DNA from: Planctomycetota bacterium
GTDB lineage: Bacteria; Planctomycetota; Planctomycetia; Planctomycetales; Planctomycetaceae
Direction: 5' to 3'
Assembly: GCA_022600195.1 (NCBI GenBank)
Contig: JAHZKX010000045.1
Coordinates: 248,001-312,000, forward strand
DNA: 64,000 bases
The translations under genes were made by a program, and so were the position numbers. A model generated the notes under the pieces. The model was not told the DNA's origin. It worked only from the letters and a program-made list of their open reading frames with translations, and did not search any database. How positions within the stretch are numbered: position 1 is the stretch's first letter; each line of letters opens with the position of its first letter. Positions 1 through 9,275 of this stretch are shown piece by piece.

Positions 1-675
1 AGCCTTACCGATGACCTTGCAGCAAAGTATCCTGAAAAACTCAAGGAGTTGCAGGACCTGTTTGTGAAAGAGGCCATTGCCAACAGCGTCTTCCCGTTGG
101 ATGATCGCCTGTATGAACGCTTCAACGCTGCGATTGCCGGTCGTCCTGACCTGATGGGTGACAGAACCAGCCTGACGCTCGGTCATGGTATGACAGGGAT
201 TCTCGAAAATACTTTCCTCAATGTGAAGAACAAGTCAAAAACGATCGTTGCCAATGTTGATTTGAAAGGCAGTGACCGCGGATTGATCCTTTGCCAGGGT
301 GGCAAGTTTGGTGGTTGGGCTCTGTACATGGATCAAGGAAAACCCGCTTACACTTACAACTGGTTCGGATTGAAAAGTTATACGATCACGTCGCCCAAGG
401 TGATTGAAAAGGGTACGGCGGAGATTAAGTTGGTCTTCCAGTACGAGGGCGGCGGTAACGGTAAAGGAGGCCAAGCCACCCTCTATGTGGATGGTAAGCA
501 AGTCGCCGAGGGCCGCGTTGACAAGACTGTACCGTCCGTCTTTTCAGCTGATGAAACGGCTGATGTCGGCCAGGATGACGCAACACAAGTGGCTGACAAG
601 GTCTTTAAGGATGTTGAGGACTCTAAGTTCACCGGCCATGTGAACAAAGTCACGATCAGCATTCCCAAGAAGTAA
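1..675 (+). CDS. Sulfatase (arylsulfatase) C-terminal part, 5' end outside window
   Basis: The reading frame is open from the first base and continues to a TAA stop at 673-675, so the gene begins upstream of the window. The visible 224 residues resemble the C-terminal region that follows the catalytic domain in planctomycete arylsulfatases, including a beta-rich stretch (about residues 70-220) like the extra C-terminal module of these enzymes. The catalytic Cys/Ser and metal ligands lie upstream and cannot be checked. Such enzymes remove sulfate esters, typically from algal polysaccharides, in the periplasm or outside the cell. A strong hairpin follows directly. Confidence 0.7.
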   Translation, partial: SLTDDLAAKYPEKLKELQDLFVKEAIANSVFPLDDRLYERFNAAIAGRPDLMGDRTSLTLGHGMTGILENTFLNVKNKSKTIVANVDLKGSDRGLILCQGGKFGGWALYMDQGKPAYTYNWFGLKSYTITSPKVIEKGTAEIKLVFQYEGGGNGKGGQATLYVDGKQVAEGRVDKTVPSVFSADETADVGQDDATQVADKVFKDVEDSKFTGHVNKVTISIPKK

Positions 676-693
676 GACGATCAAATCCACCAA

Positions 694-724
694 CGGCAGG
701 CATCTCCAGACGGGATGCCTGCCG
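694..724. terminator. Bidirectional hairpin terminator
   Basis: A perfect 11-bp stem (694-704 with 714-724, CGGCAGGCATC) closes a 9-nt loop and can be extended outward with one mismatch. It lies between two convergent genes, the sulfatase end and the aldo/keto reductase, so it probably stops transcription from both sides. There is no long T-run. Confidence 0.7.
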
Positions 725-742
725 ATGGTTCTGCAAGAATGA

Positions 743-1630
743 TTATTCCCAAATCGCTTTTGCTTCTGCTGCTTCCAGAGCCTGATCGATTTGTGCCGTA
801 TTGCGTGCGCCAATCAGAACTGATGTGATGTTGGCTTGACCCAGGACCCAGGCTAACGCCAGTTGAACCATCGAACGTCCTGTCTGCGCTGCCAGCGTTT
901 CCAATTTCTGTAGTGTGTCGTACCCATGATTAGTGAAGTAGATGGGCTGATGTCCGGGAATGACATCGAATCTTGTCCCCTTCGGCGTTTCCTGGCCCCG
1001 CCGATACTTACCAGTGAGGAACCCGGCGGCCAGTGGGCTGTAGCTAATCACGCCGACTCCCTGATCTGCACACAGTGGTAACATGTCCGCTTCGATTTCT
1101 CGTTGTACAAGATTATAGGGTGGTTGAACTGACTCCAGACGTGCCAGGCCTTGTTGCTGAATGAGAATCAGCGCCTTGCAAATATGCCACGCACTCCAGT
1201 TGCTGCAGCCAATCGAGCGAATCTTGCCTAGTTCAACGAGTGTTGTCAGAGCCTCCAACGTTTCTTCCAACGGTGTCTGATCGTCCCAAATGTGTAACTG
1301 AAACAGATCTATTCGGTCGGTCTGTAATCGTTTCAGACTTTCTTCCACAGAGAAGATGACTCGCTGTCTGGTAAGGGTTCCCGAGACCTTTGTGGCCAGG
1401 ACGATCTGATCTCGTACTTTACGTTGAGTCATCCATTGCCCGAGTACCGTTTCCGAGGCACCTCCCGCATAGGCTTCGGCCGTATCAAACAACGTAATAC
1501 CCTGCTCCAAAGCGTGATCCATCACTTCAAAAGAAGTCGGTAGATCAATCTCACGTCCAAACGTAACGCACCCCATACCAATGGAACTCACCTTTAGATC
1601 CGATTTTCCCAAGGTGCGGTATTGAATCAT
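743..1630 (-). CDS. Aldo/keto reductase
   Basis: This 295-residue protein has the usual aldo/keto reductase length and landmarks. The catalytic tetrad is visible as Asp49, Tyr54, Lys81 and His113, and the N-terminus (RTLGKSDLKVSSIGMG) is typical of the family. It should be a cytosolic NADPH-dependent oxidoreductase acting on an aldehyde, ketone or sugar, but the substrate cannot be read from the sequence. It is convergent with the sulfatase and its upstream side is a gene-poor stretch, so it is probably transcribed alone. Confidence 0.9.
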   Translation of the reverse strand: MIQYRTLGKSDLKVSSIGMGCVTFGREIDLPTSFEVMDHALEQGITLFDTAEAYAGGASETVLGQWMTQRKVRDQIVLATKVSGTLTRQRVIFSVEESLKRLQTDRIDLFQLHIWDDQTPLEETLEALTTLVELGKIRSIGCSNWSAWHICKALILIQQQGLARLESVQPPYNLVQREIEADMLPLCADQGVGVISYSPLAAGFLTGKYRRGQETPKGTRFDVIPGHQPIYFTNHGYDTLQKLETLAAQTGRSMVQLALAWVLGQANITSVLIGARNTAQIDQALEAAEAKAIWE

Positions 1631-2343
1631 TAAATTTTCCTACGGTGCAGCTGAATTGATTAAGCCGAGATTCCCCATTGGGGTTGAGCCTGAAACCGCT
1701 CCAGGCCTGTTTCGCTACCTATCATAACATGACACCCCGCCCCGAGCCTACTGGTTTACGGCTGCGAACCTGGCCTCGCGTTATAAATAAATTTCCAACT
1801 GCGTCGTAAAATGTGTCATCTGATTTTCAGGTTTGGTCTATCTCGCTACTCCTGCAACGTTTACTCAAAACCTCAATAGCCCAGCCGGGGTTAATTGGTT
1901 GATGTGCAGCGCGTCGTGCAATGTCGCAAGGACTCGTTTCGCGGGATCCTGTTTCGTCAACGACGGCATCCCATGTTCGAATTAAAAGGAGAACTGGCGC
2001 GGCTCTTTCTGGCCGCTACTCAGACTGGCGATTAGAGCCTGCATGAGAAAATTCTAACGATCCTGAAGTCGATGATGAAAAACAATCAAACATACGATCA
2101 AAACTCTCTCATTCTTGAGGTTCCCTAATCGATTGTCCTGTTGCTCTCGGATATGGTTTTGGTAGCAAGGTTGGGTCGAACTTACATCGTTTCACAAGTC
2201 GTTTAAGTTGAATGTTGAATTCGTGAAGTGACTCACTGTGCCTGGTGAGTGCAGTTCGGGATGTTCATCTCGGGCTTTGTGTGGCTATCGGGTAGAATCT
2301 TTGTTCGTGTTTTTATTGTTTTATTACGCTAGCGGATAGACAC
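1631..2343. other. Gene-poor region, nothing recognised
   Basis: About 710 bases carry no convincing reading frame on either strand. The part next to 1630 must hold the promoter of the aldo/keto reductase. I see no tRNA, repeat array or mobile-element end here. Confidence 0.5.
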
Positions 2344-2790
2344 ATGGGTCTATTCCTACTTTTGATATTGGATTGTTTTTTTATGAGTTTGATGTATTGG
2401 GTATATTGTTGTTGTTTACTTATGGTGGCTGGTGCCATTTCTCCCAGGGTTTTGTCAGGGGTGGTTCAAGCTGCGCCGTTTCTGGCTGGGTTATTGATGA
2501 CTGCCATTGATTGTTGCGAAGGGCGTCGGGGAGTCAAGTTTATTTTAATGCGCGAAGCGTGGTTGATCGCTGTCGAACCGTGTTCGAACAGTGGTTTATA
2601 TGCGTCGAATCGTGACCGAAACGCGTCGATCAAGTACGAGACAGCGGGAACCGGTGAGGAAATGACAGGTGAAGATTTTCAAAACACAGGGACTTTTATA
2701 GTAGTGAGAGATTCAGTGTTCGCGAAAAGCAGTGCTCATAAAACTCATCTCGCGCGCGACGCTTATAACGCATATTGGGATACTGCGTGA
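2344..2790 (+). CDS. Doubtful hypothetical ORF, hydrophobic N-terminus
   Basis: An open frame of 148 codons begins with a strongly hydrophobic, cysteine-rich stretch (residues 2-55) that could form two membrane segments, then a polar tail. No Shine-Dalgarno sequence is obvious before the ATG, and I recognise no family. It lies in an otherwise gene-poor region between two minus-strand genes. It may be a lineage-specific small membrane protein or a chance frame; I lean to chance. Confidence 0.2.
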   Translation: MGLFLLLILDCFFMSLMYWVYCCCLLMVAGAISPRVLSGVVQAAPFLAGLLMTAIDCCEGRRGVKFILMREAWLIAVEPCSNSGLYASNRDRNASIKYETAGTGEEMTGEDFQNTGTFIVVRDSVFAKSSAHKTHLARDAYNAYWDTA

Positions 2791-2863
2791 CGAAGTCAAG
2801 TCCAATTTCAGCACTGGTTTATGATCTGGGTTGAGGCAGCTGTGTATACAGGTTGATGAATGA

Positions 2864-3967
2864 TTATTCAATCGAGCTTTTCACCAGATACCGTTTGAGC
2901 ATGGCTTCGTCGATTTCGATGCCGAGGCCCGGACCAGTGGGGATGGCGATGGTGCCTTCCCTGATTTCGAAAGGTTGGGTGATGATATCGTTTTCGAGGC
3001 TGTAGTAGGTGCAGTCGTTGGCCAGGGGGAAATTTGGTGAGCTGCCCGCCATGTGCAACATGGTGGCGGTGCGTAATCCGAGATCGTGGGAGCAGTGGAA
3101 GATGCAGGGGACGTTGGCTGAGGCAGCGATTTCACCGACGAGTTTCACAGCCCAGAGGCCACCACACTGGTAGGTATCGGGCAGGAGAAAGTCGGCAGCA
3201 TTCAGCTCTAAAATCTTACGGACGTTTTCCATAGTGGTGACCGATTCGTTCAGGGCGAGTGGAGTTTTTGTCTGCTGGCGAATGTCGGCCGATTCCTGGA
3301 GCAGGGCTTTGTCCATTGGTTGTTCGAAGTATTGTAGATCATAGGGTTCCAGATCTTTTGCCAGTTGCAATGCGAGTTCAGGCGAGTAACCCATGTTGGG
3401 GTCGATGCGAAGATTCAAACGGTCTCCCACTGATTCCCGAATCGCACGGACCATCGCGAGGTCTTCTTCCGGCGAACGCCCGGCTTTTGTTTTCATCGTT
3501 GAGAAGCCGAGGTCTACATAGTGTTTCGAAATGGTGGCGGCTTCTTCGGGTCCGCGAATGCCCATGCAGCAGGTGACTTCGACGCGGTCGCGATACATAC
3601 CACCCAGCAAACGATGCAACGGTTGCCCGCACTGTTTGCCAAGGATGTCCCAGCAGGCCATCTCGACGAGGGCCTGAAGATACGGTTCTTCGATGCCCCA
3701 GTCGGCATATAAAGCGGAGATGTCGGTTGGGTCTTTGTCCAGCAGGATCGGACGGAAATAGCTGGCTTCCTCACCGGTAAACGATTTCGCATTTTGAAAG
3801 GAGAGACGTTGTGGCGTTTCTCCCCAGCCGACAATTCCTGAGTCGGTTTCAATACGCATGATCAGAGCGCCGGTCGAGGATGAAGAAATATACCGTGACT
3901 GATAAGGAGAGACCGGCGTTTGCATGGGAATATCAACAAGAAACGTTTCGACGCCTGTGATTTTCAT
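2864..3967 (-). CDS. Mandelate racemase/muconate lactonizing enzyme family (acid-sugar dehydratase-like)
   Basis: This 367-residue enolase-superfamily enzyme shows the KxK pair (Lys159, Lys161) and the metal ligands Asp189, Glu215 and Glu241, with a late His-containing HCSHDLGL segment. The frame is open to 4066, but the ATG at 3967 has a GGAG six bases upstream and starts directly on the conserved fold, so I chose it. Relatives are dehydratases or epimerases of sugar acids; the exact substrate is not readable. It is divergent from a cupin and an HpcH/HpaI aldolase, which supports a role in sugar-acid breakdown to a 2-keto-3-deoxy acid. Confidence 0.85.
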   Translation of the reverse strand: MKITGVETFLVDIPMQTPVSPYQSRYISSSSTGALIMRIETDSGIVGWGETPQRLSFQNAKSFTGEEASYFRPILLDKDPTDISALYADWGIEEPYLQALVEMACWDILGKQCGQPLHRLLGGMYRDRVEVTCCMGIRGPEEAATISKHYVDLGFSTMKTKAGRSPEEDLAMVRAIRESVGDRLNLRIDPNMGYSPELALQLAKDLEPYDLQYFEQPMDKALLQESADIRQQTKTPLALNESVTTMENVRKILELNAADFLLPDTYQCGGLWAVKLVGEIAASANVPCIFHCSHDLGLRTATMLHMAGSSPNFPLANDCTYYSLENDIITQPFEIREGTIAIPTGPGLGIEIDEAMLKRYLVKSSIE

Positions 3968-4153
3968 GGGAGGCTCCATAGGTAGGGGAAATCGTGGGAA
4001 CAGGAAAATGCTAACAGTTCCCGAAGTGAGGGGCAAGCAGGTTCGCGCGTTCCTCAATCGTGGCACGCTTGTTGTGTCGGCTGCTGTGATTTAAAGTAGA
4101 GACAGATTCTCTGCTGCAGAAAATTATTCTCACACGTCCGTATCAAGAATGAA

Positions 4154-4501
4154 ATGATGGTTCCTGAAATATTCAACCTGTTGACTCCGCTTCAGAGGAG
4201 ACCTGTCGAGGAAGTGTTTGAGGAGTTGTTTTGTGGTGCCTCGTTTCGGGTCGAGCGGATTGTGTCGAGCGGTCAGGCGACCCCTGAGGGTAAATGGTAT
4301 GATCAGAGGCAGGCGGAGTGGGTGGTTTTGCTGTCGGGTTCTGCGATTCTGCGATTTGAGGGGGAAACGGAGGGGCGTGCACTGAATCCCGGCGATGCGG
4401 TGAACATTCCGGCGTTTTGTCGGCATCGTGTGGAAGCGACTGCAGAGAATCAGGAAAGCGTTTGGCTTGCAATCCACTATGAGCCTGTCGAGAATGGATA
4501 A
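4154..4501 (+). CDS. Small cupin-domain protein
   Basis: The 115-residue protein is a single small beta-barrel cupin. The second cupin motif is visible around residues 79-95 (GDAVNIPAFCRHRVEAT), with a histidine in the metal-binding position. Such small cupins act as isomerases, lyases or ligand sensors; the substrate is unknown here. It lies 54 bp upstream of the HpcH/HpaI aldolase in the same direction and is divergent from the enolase-superfamily enzyme, so the three probably serve one pathway. Two consecutive ATG codons (4154 and 4157) are possible starts and neither has a strong ribosome site. Confidence 0.75.
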   Translation: MMVPEIFNLLTPLQRRPVEEVFEELFCGASFRVERIVSSGQATPEGKWYDQRQAEWVVLLSGSAILRFEGETEGRALNPGDAVNIPAFCRHRVEATAENQESVWLAIHYEPVENG

Positions 4502-4555
4502 ATCGTAAAGCAGATTACCACCATAAAATAGATTTCAGGAAAGAATTTCAGACTG

Positions 4556-5353
4556 ATGAAAAAGAATCCGGTTAAGGCGGCATTGTGTGAAGGAAAACCT
4601 CAAGTGGGAACATGGCTCTCATCGGGGGATGTGATGATGACCCGTTTGATGGCTCGTGTGGGATTTCCCTGGCTGACAGTGGATATGGAACATTCGCCGA
4701 TTGACTGGTCGCAGGCGGCTCTGTTATTTGGTTCGATTGCAGACGCGGGCTGTGTTCCGCTGTGCCGGGTTCCTTTGGGAAAATATGAATTAATCAAGCG
4801 GGCGCTGGACGCCGGCGCGCATGGGATTATTGCTCCCATGATTAATACTGTCGAACAGGCGAAAACAGTCATTGATGCGGTCAAGTATCCACCGGAAGGA
4901 AATCGGTCTGTCGGTGGTGTGCTGCATGCGATGAATTTTGATGCGACCGCTGGCGATTATTACAAACATGCCAACGATGAAATTCTGGTCATTCTTCAAA
5001 CGGAATCACCTGAAGGCGTGGAAAACGCCGAAGAGATTTACAGTTTGCCCGGCGTCGATGGCATTTTCGTTGGTCCGAACGACCTGACATTTCAGATGAG
5101 TAAAGCGACGGGCGTGCATCCTTCTCCCGACGAACTGGAAGAACAGTTGCAGAAGATTTTAGCGACCGGCAAGAAAACGGGCACACCCGTCGGCCTGCAT
5201 GTGCAGACAATCGAAGCGGTCGAACAACGTATTGAAGAAGGCTGGCAGTTTATCGCGTGTGGCAGTGAAGTGAAATTCATGCTTAACGATGCACAGCGGA
5301 TCGTTAGTGGTTTGAATCTGAAAGCAGAAGCGGCCGACCTGGCTCGGTATTAA
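4556..5353 (+). CDS. HpcH/HpaI family aldolase (class II 2-keto-3-deoxy acid aldolase)
   Basis: The 265-residue protein matches the HpcH/HpaI aldolase family in length and motifs: a DMEHSP segment (residues 43-48), Arg71, the metal-binding Glu150 in LQTESPEGV, and VGPNDL with Asp176. These enzymes use a divalent metal to cleave 2-keto-3-deoxy acids to pyruvate and an aldehyde, as in RhmA/YfaU and GarL. The adjacent dehydratase-type enolase-superfamily gene would supply such a substrate. A strong terminator follows at 5381-5412. Confidence 0.88.
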   Translation: MKKNPVKAALCEGKPQVGTWLSSGDVMMTRLMARVGFPWLTVDMEHSPIDWSQAALLFGSIADAGCVPLCRVPLGKYELIKRALDAGAHGIIAPMINTVEQAKTVIDAVKYPPEGNRSVGGVLHAMNFDATAGDYYKHANDEILVILQTESPEGVENAEEIYSLPGVDGIFVGPNDLTFQMSKATGVHPSPDELEEQLQKILATGKKTGTPVGLHVQTIEAVEQRIEEGWQFIACGSEVKFMLNDAQRIVSGLNLKAEAADLARY

Positions 5354-5380
5354 ATCGCACTCAGTGAGAAGAATAATCAA

Positions 5381-5412
5381 AGAGGCCATCTGGAAACAGG
5401 TGGTCTTTTTTT
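5381..5412 (+). terminator. Rho-independent terminator after the aldolase gene
   Basis: The arms 5384-5392 and 5397-5405 pair over 9 bp with two G:U pairs and a GAAA loop, followed by seven T residues. It lies 30 bases after the aldolase stop codon. Confidence 0.85.
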
Positions 5413-5429
5413 ATGAATGGAATGAACGG

Positions 5430-6431
5430 TTATTCTTCACCTATTTGAATAATGGTCCGTTCCTGGTGGCTACTTTTGAGGATGCTGTCGACGGTTGTGG
5501 CAACTTGATCCAGGGTAATCACCCTGGCACGAGAATCGAGGTCAGTCAGTTTCCATTCTGTAGCCAGTTTCTGCCAAAGTGCGGTTCGTTTTTCGATGGG
5601 GTACCAGGCGGAGTCAATGCCGGCGAGTGTCACTCCGCGGAGGATAAAGGGAAACACGGTTAAGTCGAGTTCGGTTCCGCCTGCATTTCCACAGGCGGCA
5701 ACGCAGCCTTCCGGCTGGATCGAACGAATGAGATGACTCAATAGCGAACCGCCGACGGTATCAATGGCGCCGGCCCATTGAGCCTTGAGCAGTGGTTTAT
5801 CAGAACCCGTATTCACATCAGTGGGGGCGATAACCTGTTTCGCACCGAGATCGATTAACCGTTCTTGCAATGCTACTTTACTCGAGACGGCGGTGACAGA
5901 AAAGCCGAGTTGGTTGAGTAATGAGAGGGCGAACGAACCTACGCCTCCCGAAGCGCCGGTCACAAGGATACCCCCCGCATCAACGTTGATGCCGTGATGG
6001 AGGAGACTGCTGACGCACATGGCTGCGGTGAGGCCGGCGGTGCCTAGAATCATTGACTCTTTTAATGTGAGTCCGGCTGGCAGAGGTACTATCCATTCGG
6101 GCTGCACACGAATGAATTCGGACCAGGCGCCCCAGCGTTCGACGCCGAGTTCATAGCTCGTGACGACAACGGATTGTCCGACTGTGAATTGTTCGGCTTC
6201 GGATGCAACGACAACTCCCGCAGCATCGATGCCGGGAACGTGCGGAAAATTTCGGACCACTCCCGGATGTCCGGTGGCGGCGAGCGCGTCTTTATAGTTG
6301 ATCGAGGAATAGACGACGCGAATAGTTACTGTGCCGGTAGGTAAATCGTCAGGCGAGGTCAATTCTACGCCGGCTGTGATTTCCCGCTGTTCGTTTTTGT
6401 TAACTTGATAGCAGTCGAAAGTGTTCTTCAT
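5430..6431 (-). CDS. YhdH/AcuI-type NADPH-dependent quinone/acrylyl-CoA oxidoreductase
   Basis: This 333-residue medium-chain dehydrogenase/reductase lacks the zinc-ligand pattern of alcohol dehydrogenases and carries the nucleotide-binding GASGGVG motif at residues 159-165. Length and N-terminal pattern (YSSINYKDALAATG) fit the YhdH/YhfP group, which includes AcuI acrylyl-CoA reductase. It probably reduces an activated double bond with NADPH in the cytosol. It is last in a minus-strand set with the DNA glycosylase (42-bp gap) and pyrF. Confidence 0.88.
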   Translation of the reverse strand: MKNTFDCYQVNKNEQREITAGVELTSPDDLPTGTVTIRVVYSSINYKDALAATGHPGVVRNFPHVPGIDAAGVVVASEAEQFTVGQSVVVTSYELGVERWGAWSEFIRVQPEWIVPLPAGLTLKESMILGTAGLTAAMCVSSLLHHGINVDAGGILVTGASGGVGSFALSLLNQLGFSVTAVSSKVALQERLIDLGAKQVIAPTDVNTGSDKPLLKAQWAGAIDTVGGSLLSHLIRSIQPEGCVAACGNAGGTELDLTVFPFILRGVTLAGIDSAWYPIEKRTALWQKLATEWKLTDLDSRARVITLDQVATTVDSILKSSHQERTIIQIGEE

Positions 6432-6473
6432 ACGGTAGTACGATCCTGAAAGTGACGTTTATGATTTAATTTG

Positions 6474-7115
6474 TTACCAGGGGCCGTCGGTTGATTCCAT
6501 TTCCAGACTGCGCCAGCAATACCAGCTGGCGACGGTACGATAAGGCTGCCAGCGCTGGGCAATTTCGATGCAGGTCTGTTTATCGGGGCGCGTTTTCAAT
6601 TGATAAATTTCCTGAATGCCATTTTGGATGCCCAGATCGTCGTGGGGAAAAATGTCGGGTCGACAGAGGCCAAACATCAAAAACATTTGAGCGGTCCAGT
6701 TGCCTATGCCTATGCCTTTGACTTGAATCAATTCCTCGGTGACTTCCTCGTCGGACAACAGATGCATTTTATGCAGACGCACGTTGTTCTGCAGTACCAT
6801 CTCCGCAAGATGCAGCACATAGGTGGCTTTTTGATTGGAGAGCCCGACCGAGCGGAGTTCCTCGTGTGAAAGGCGGATGATCTTTTCTGCAGTGGGTTGA
6901 CCTTTACCGCTGAGAGTGTGCAGCCGTTTGTAAATCGTGCGTGCCGCCGAGGTGGATATTTGTTGTGAAACAATCGAACGTAAGAGCAACGCAAAACGGT
7001 AGCGATACGGTTTGAGCGGGCAGACGCCAATGGTGTCGATAACGGTTTTCAGGCGAGGGTCTGCTTTTCTCAGATGTTTCGACGCTTTTTTGAATAGGGC
7101 CGCCTGATCGTTCAT
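6474..7115 (-). CDS. DNA-3-methyladenine glycosylase II-like (HhH-GPD)
   Basis: The 213-residue protein is a helix-hairpin-helix GPD glycosylase: the hairpin is [11 protein letters not shown] (residues 132-142) and the catalytic aspartate lies in [11 protein letters not shown] (Asp160). There is no iron-sulfur cluster motif. It resembles AlkA-type enzymes that excise alkylated purines in base-excision repair, without the extra N-terminal AlkA domain. Its start overlaps the pyrF stop by four bases, which indicates translational coupling. Confidence 0.88.
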   Translation of the reverse strand: MNDQAALFKKASKHLRKADPRLKTVIDTIGVCPLKPYRYRFALLLRSIVSQQISTSAARTIYKRLHTLSGKGQPTAEKIIRLSHEELRSVGLSNQKATYVLHLAEMVLQNNVRLHKMHLLSDEEVTEELIQVKGIGIGNWTAQMFLMFGLCRPDIFPHDDLGIQNGIQEIYQLKTRPDKQTCIEIAQRWQPYRTVASWYCWRSLEMESTDGPW

Positions 7116-8053
7116 TGTAAATTACCCGCGGGCGTATGTGTGGCGAGGTCGGAAATCATATTATGCGTGGCGGCTTCGATGGCCTGTTCCCATTCTGCGG
7201 GCGAGAACTTTTCTGAATAGGGTGCTTTGCGGATGGCGAAGTTAATGCCTCTTGAACTGTTAATAATGGCACCAAGTCCACTTTCATCAAAGGCGCCCGC
7301 GACATCGCCGGCTCCGGCGCCCTGGCTTCCATAGCCGGGAACGAGCAGGGGAGTGTGAGGCATGAGTGCGCGGAGTTGATTGAGTTCTTCGGGGTAGGTG
7401 GCCCCGACGACGGCCCCGATGGCTCCATAGTTGCTGGCGCCTTTAGTCTTCAACGCAAGTTCTTCGACGGCAGCAGCCACACATTCATATAGATTGGTAC
7501 CTTCGGTTTTGCGATCCTGAAAAGTTCCCGCTCCAGGATTACTTGTGCGCACTAAAACATAAATGCCGGCGCCTCGTTCGACTGCGACATTCACAAACGG
7601 TTCCAGCGTATCGCTGCCAAGATAGGGGTTCACCGTTAAACAATCTGAGGCCCAGAGGGCGCTATCGGGGTTTTCGCCGGCGAGATAACCTCGGGCGTAG
7701 GCTTCCGCGGTGGAGCCGATGTCTCCGCGTTTGGCATCACAGATGACAACCAGCCCGGCGTCGCGTGCTTTTTTGATGACGCGTTGCAGGGCGAGACAGC
7801 CGGCGGGTCCCCATTCTTCGAAGAAAGCGGCCTGCGGTTTGACAGCGGGAACCAGGGGAGCCACGACATCGATGATGCGGAAACAGAACTCTTCAAAGGC
7901 GGCAGCTACGATGTCGGCTTTGTCGTCATGACGGGATTCGGCGGCTTTCACAATTTCTTCCGGAAGCCAGTCAAATCGGGGATCGAGGCCGACCAGAGCG
8001 GGTGTTTTTTTATTTTGAATGGCGAGGTTTAAACGGTCTGAAAAATGGTGCAT
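7112..8053 (-). CDS. pyrF: Orotidine 5'-phosphate decarboxylase, long (type 2) form
   Basis: The 313-residue protein carries the OMP decarboxylase signature [15 protein letters not shown] with Asp106, Lys108 and Asp111, and has the length of the mycobacterial-type (type 2) enzyme rather than the ~230-residue short form. It makes UMP from OMP in pyrimidine synthesis. It is the first gene of a three-gene minus-strand operon and its stop overlaps the glycosylase start (ATGA). Confidence 0.93.
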   Translation of the reverse strand: MHHFSDRLNLAIQNKKTPALVGLDPRFDWLPEEIVKAAESRHDDKADIVAAAFEEFCFRIIDVVAPLVPAVKPQAAFFEEWGPAGCLALQRVIKKARDAGLVVICDAKRGDIGSTAEAYARGYLAGENPDSALWASDCLTVNPYLGSDTLEPFVNVAVERGAGIYVLVRTSNPGAGTFQDRKTEGTNLYECVAAAVEELALKTKGASNYGAIGAVVGATYPEELNQLRALMPHTPLLVPGYGSQGAGAGDVAGAFDESGLGAIINSSRGINFAIRKAPYSEKFSPAEWEQAIEAATHNMISDLATHTPAGNLQ

Positions 8054-8341
8054 CTGGTAACTGCTTTCAGTGTTACGAGTTAAGCGTCAATGGTATTTGC
8101 TTGTGGCAGAAGTCTCACACCTGAATCATACAAAGTTGAAGCGACAATCGGAATCAAAGCGGTTTTGGAATTCGAATTCTCAGGGAGGGAAATCTTATTC
8201 CTGTTCGATGACAAGTGCTTGGGTCCGAGATCGTTTCAAATGTATAGAGATAGTAATTCTCATTGACAAAAAATGGGATGTCTGCGATGCTCGCGCCGCA
8301 AATCGGTTCATTTTTGTCTGATTCATGGAAGAGTCCCAGTT

Positions 8342-9256
8342 ATGTTGGAAGTTCTGAGCCCTTATCAATTTAGCGAACAGAGAGCGGAATATGATGCGCG
8401 CGTCGCTCGGATGCGTCATTCTCACTATATGGACTATCCCCGACATGTGCATCTGGAGACACTGGCCCGGTGTAATGCGAGCTGTAATTTCTGCCCTTAT
8501 CCGAATCTGAATCGTCAGCATACAAAAATGAGTGATGCGCTGATTGATAAAGTACTGAATGAACTCACAGAGTTGCCACCAGAAATGAATTTTCAGATCT
8601 CGCCGTTTAAAGTGAGCGAACCGTTTCTGGATACGCGCTTATTTGAAACGCTGGGCAAGATCAACACGTTGATTCCTCAGGCGAACATCGCTTTGACTTC
8701 GAATGCTTCGCCGATTACGGAAGATAAGTTGGAGGCACTACAGGAAGTCAAAAATATCGGCTATCTATGGATCTCATTTAATGACCATCGTGAGGAAGAA
8801 TACGAGCGCGTGATGGCACTGCCATTCCAACGCACGCGAGAGCGTCTGGAAATGATTCACGATGCCTTTTCAGAGGGTGAGGTTTATTTTCCGGTTGTGC
8901 TGTCTCGTGTTGGCGATGGGTCGAAGGCAGATCATGAGTTCGTGGAATGGGCGGGCATCAACTACCCTCTGTTCAAAGCGAGTGTCTTTCCACGCATGGA
9001 ATGGATGGGGCAGGTCGAAGGGCTGAATGTTTACGAGGTTCCCAATATGGGTTGTGAACGCTGGTTTGAACTTTCGATTACCGCTACAGGAGAAGTGGCC
9101 CACTGTTGCGCAGACGGTCAGGCGGAATATCCGATCGGCAATGTTAATGATCAGCATGTGCTCGAGATCTACAACTCGCCTGAATATCGCAAACTCAGGG
9201 AAGCTACTGTTTCACGTTTGAGTGTAGAACCCTGCAACAGATGCACTTTCATGTAG
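8342..9256 (+). CDS. Radical SAM protein with SPASM-like C-terminus
   Basis: The protein is 304 residues from the ATG at 8342, chosen because a GGAAGAG ribosome site lies eight bases upstream; the frame is open to 8273. The radical SAM iron-sulfur motif is Cys44-x3-Cys48-x2-Cys51. The C-terminal third has further cysteines (CERWFELSITATGEVAHCC and a final CNRC) typical of SPASM auxiliary clusters. Such proteins modify peptides or small substrates, but no precursor peptide gene is visible next to it. It converges with the SGNH hydrolase, 19 bases apart. Confidence 0.85.
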   Translation: MLEVLSPYQFSEQRAEYDARVARMRHSHYMDYPRHVHLETLARCNASCNFCPYPNLNRQHTKMSDALIDKVLNELTELPPEMNFQISPFKVSEPFLDTRLFETLGKINTLIPQANIALTSNASPITEDKLEALQEVKNIGYLWISFNDHREEEYERVMALPFQRTRERLEMIHDAFSEGEVYFPVVLSRVGDGSKADHEFVEWAGINYPLFKASVFPRMEWMGQVEGLNVYEVPNMGCERWFELSITATGEVAHCCADGQAEYPIGNVNDQHVLEIYNSPEYRKLREATVSRLSVEPCNRCTFM

Positions 9257-9275
9257 TGGAAGTCGATTGATCAGT

